A stretch of 64,000 nt of DNA from Lytechinus variegatus. Its lineage: Eukaryota > Echinodermata > Echinoidea > Temnopleuroida > Toxopneustidae. Shown one piece after another: positions 62,741 to 64,000 of this stretch. The translations under genes and the position numbers were made by a program. The stretch covers positions 45,439,422 to 45,503,421 of the forward strand of contig NC_054740.1 of the NCBI RefSeq assembly GCF_018143015.1, given 5' to 3'. Under the pieces are notes generated by a model. That model was not told where the DNA came from. It searched no databases and was given only the letters and a program-made list of their open reading frames with translations. Each line of letters starts with the position of its first letter. Positions within the stretch are counted from its first letter, which is position 1.

Positions 62741-64000
62741 TTAGTTTTACATAATTATAAGGCCTTTGTTCGTATTATATCAACGGAGTGTCATTGGTTG
62801 AATACAACAGTATACCTGGAGAGCTTGTGGGTCTCTGTCTATACGATAGATCCCATCGATAGGGGCGTGGTCATCACCTATACCTCGAACTTGTAGGGTC
62901 CCCAATACCTACGGCATTTTCTCTATCAAAATCCCTACATACCATTGCGAGTGCGTCGCGCGCGTCCGTTGATCCTACGAAGCCCCGGATGATGCTTCCT
63001 CTTGACTGATAATTTCACCCTAAATTGGGTTATTTCAGGTAGCTACGAATATTTTGGTATCTAAAGGATCGGTAATTATTGGTCAGTGGTTCTTTAGATC
63101 TTTATTTTTTCGAATGGCTTACCTCTACTTGTCCATTGAATGGGAAAATATCGTACTTTGTCCTTGTATTCCACATGAATTGTGCAGAGTTTGTATGTGT
63201 ATAAAGTCAATGGGAAATTCAAAGTTTTGCACACGAGATCCGTTACCATGACGTCACCACGATTGCGTGTGAGCGAGCCAAGTTCTTGATTTGGGGCGGC
63301 GCCCTCCAAAATTTGACCAATAAAAATTCTGCATTTGCTGCATCTTTGGGGATTTTCCCGAAATTCTTGTCTCAGGGGCCGTCTTGGAAGTTCATGCAGA
63401 GCTGTATAATCTTTTTGAAGGACCCGCCCTTTTCTACTTCAAGATATTCACTAAAAACATCTTGGGGTCCGTTTTGGGACTTTTCATTCTTAAAAAAGAT
63501 GGTTTTGGGACGAAGTCTTGCATCTAGATTAATTTAAGAAAAAAAAATGAGTGAACTGACTTATAAATTCCAAAATGCAAAGCAAAAACCTCCATATGAC
63601 GTGTACGTGACGTAATTTTCGTCATGAAGTTGAAGATCGCCCGAAGTGATGGGAGGGGCCTATCACGACCGTAGACCATGTGATAGTCTTGATTCAGGCA
63701 ATTTTTATGATTTGTAGAATTTGTTGAAACTCTGTAACGTTGTGAACGAATATCATAAAAATAAAATTCATAAAAATAATTTTAAAATGTGAAAGGATGA
63801 AGGCTAGCACAATTGTTCTCTTGGGAACATTCACCCCCCCCCCCAGTTACCTGTACAAATGTTAATCACGTGTAATCGCCGTGATTTTGAAAGGTCGTGT
63901 GTATGAGATATTGTACATGGCATAATGGCGGTATACAGTTACTGAGTGGTGTGGTGTGAATTCTGTGCAAGGATGTTTACATTTGCGTGAGGTCTGTGAC
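62741..64000. other. Non-coding end of the window
   Basis: No gene, RNA or clear repeat; one C run at 63,834-63,844. Short frames (63,054-63,309; 63,286-63,537) have no supporting features. Confidence 0.45.

Overview
This 64 kb window looks like nuclear DNA of a marine invertebrate, most consistent with an echinoderm. That assignment is inferred from AT-rich introns and spacers, frequent C/G homopolymer runs, spliceable eukaryotic exons, a TTAA-flanked MITE, tRNA-derived SINEs with a shared central domain, and CR1/L2 and L1/Tx1 retrotransposons; no species marker is visible. There is no prokaryotic gene, operon or CRISPR array. More than half of the window is identifiable transposable element sequence, and nearly all coding capacity belongs to dead elements.

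Layout. 1-330 is a large palindrome, followed by a truncated Tc1-like transposase (332-1049) and a CR1/L2-type LINE (1139-4361). 4.4-6.5 kb holds a SINE/LINE tail and a 1.2 kb inverted-repeat element. 6.54-9.96 kb is a second, 5'-truncated LINE with a 0.9 kb insertion. 10.4-23.4 kb is one CR1-like LINE (called LINE A) whose ORF1 carries an SGNH-hydrolase (esterase) domain. LINE A is cut into pieces by a SINE plus an L1/Tx1 LINE (12.2-16.66 kb), a 114 bp hAT MITE, a 7SL-RNA-like SINE, and a 2.5 kb DNA element that itself contains further nested elements. 23.8-25.2 kb is a non-autonomous element with an 8 bp target duplication. 25.5-27.3 kb contains two phase-compatible exons of a host gene on the minus strand (product unknown, Cys-rich zinc-binding-like centre). 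28.1-29.2 kb has a TTAA MITE and a tandem array, followed by a possible promoter and first exon.

From about 32.5 to 56.8 kb a single minus-strand L1/Tx1-like LINE (LINE 2) can be followed in pieces. Its ORF2 is split at one exact point by a 12.06 kb block (35,787-47,843). That block ends on the right in the poly(A) tail of another L1/Tx1 LINE (LINE 3), but on its left holds diverged tandem repeats and a broken multi-exon gene. Its ORF1 is split by a 1.6 kb insertion and by a 5.4 kb element (51,275-56,684) with the architecture of a DIRS retrotransposon: inverted terminal repeats with different outer ends, an internal complementary region that joins both outer ends, and the same GAATT core at left edge, right edge and internal junction. 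Its inner terminal repeats are identical over about 122 bp, yet no gag/RT/recombinase ORF is visible, so it is best described as a non-autonomous DIRS-like element.

57-64 kb is a mosaic of small hAT-like and hairpin MITEs, tandem repeats (one array lies inside a 1.34 kb hAT-like element with a clean 8 bp duplication) and a tRNA-derived SINE. The genes do not form a pathway. The coherent story is a layered insertion history, with two patches (25.5-27.3 kb and 40.8-43.6 kb) of non-transposon protein-coding exons.
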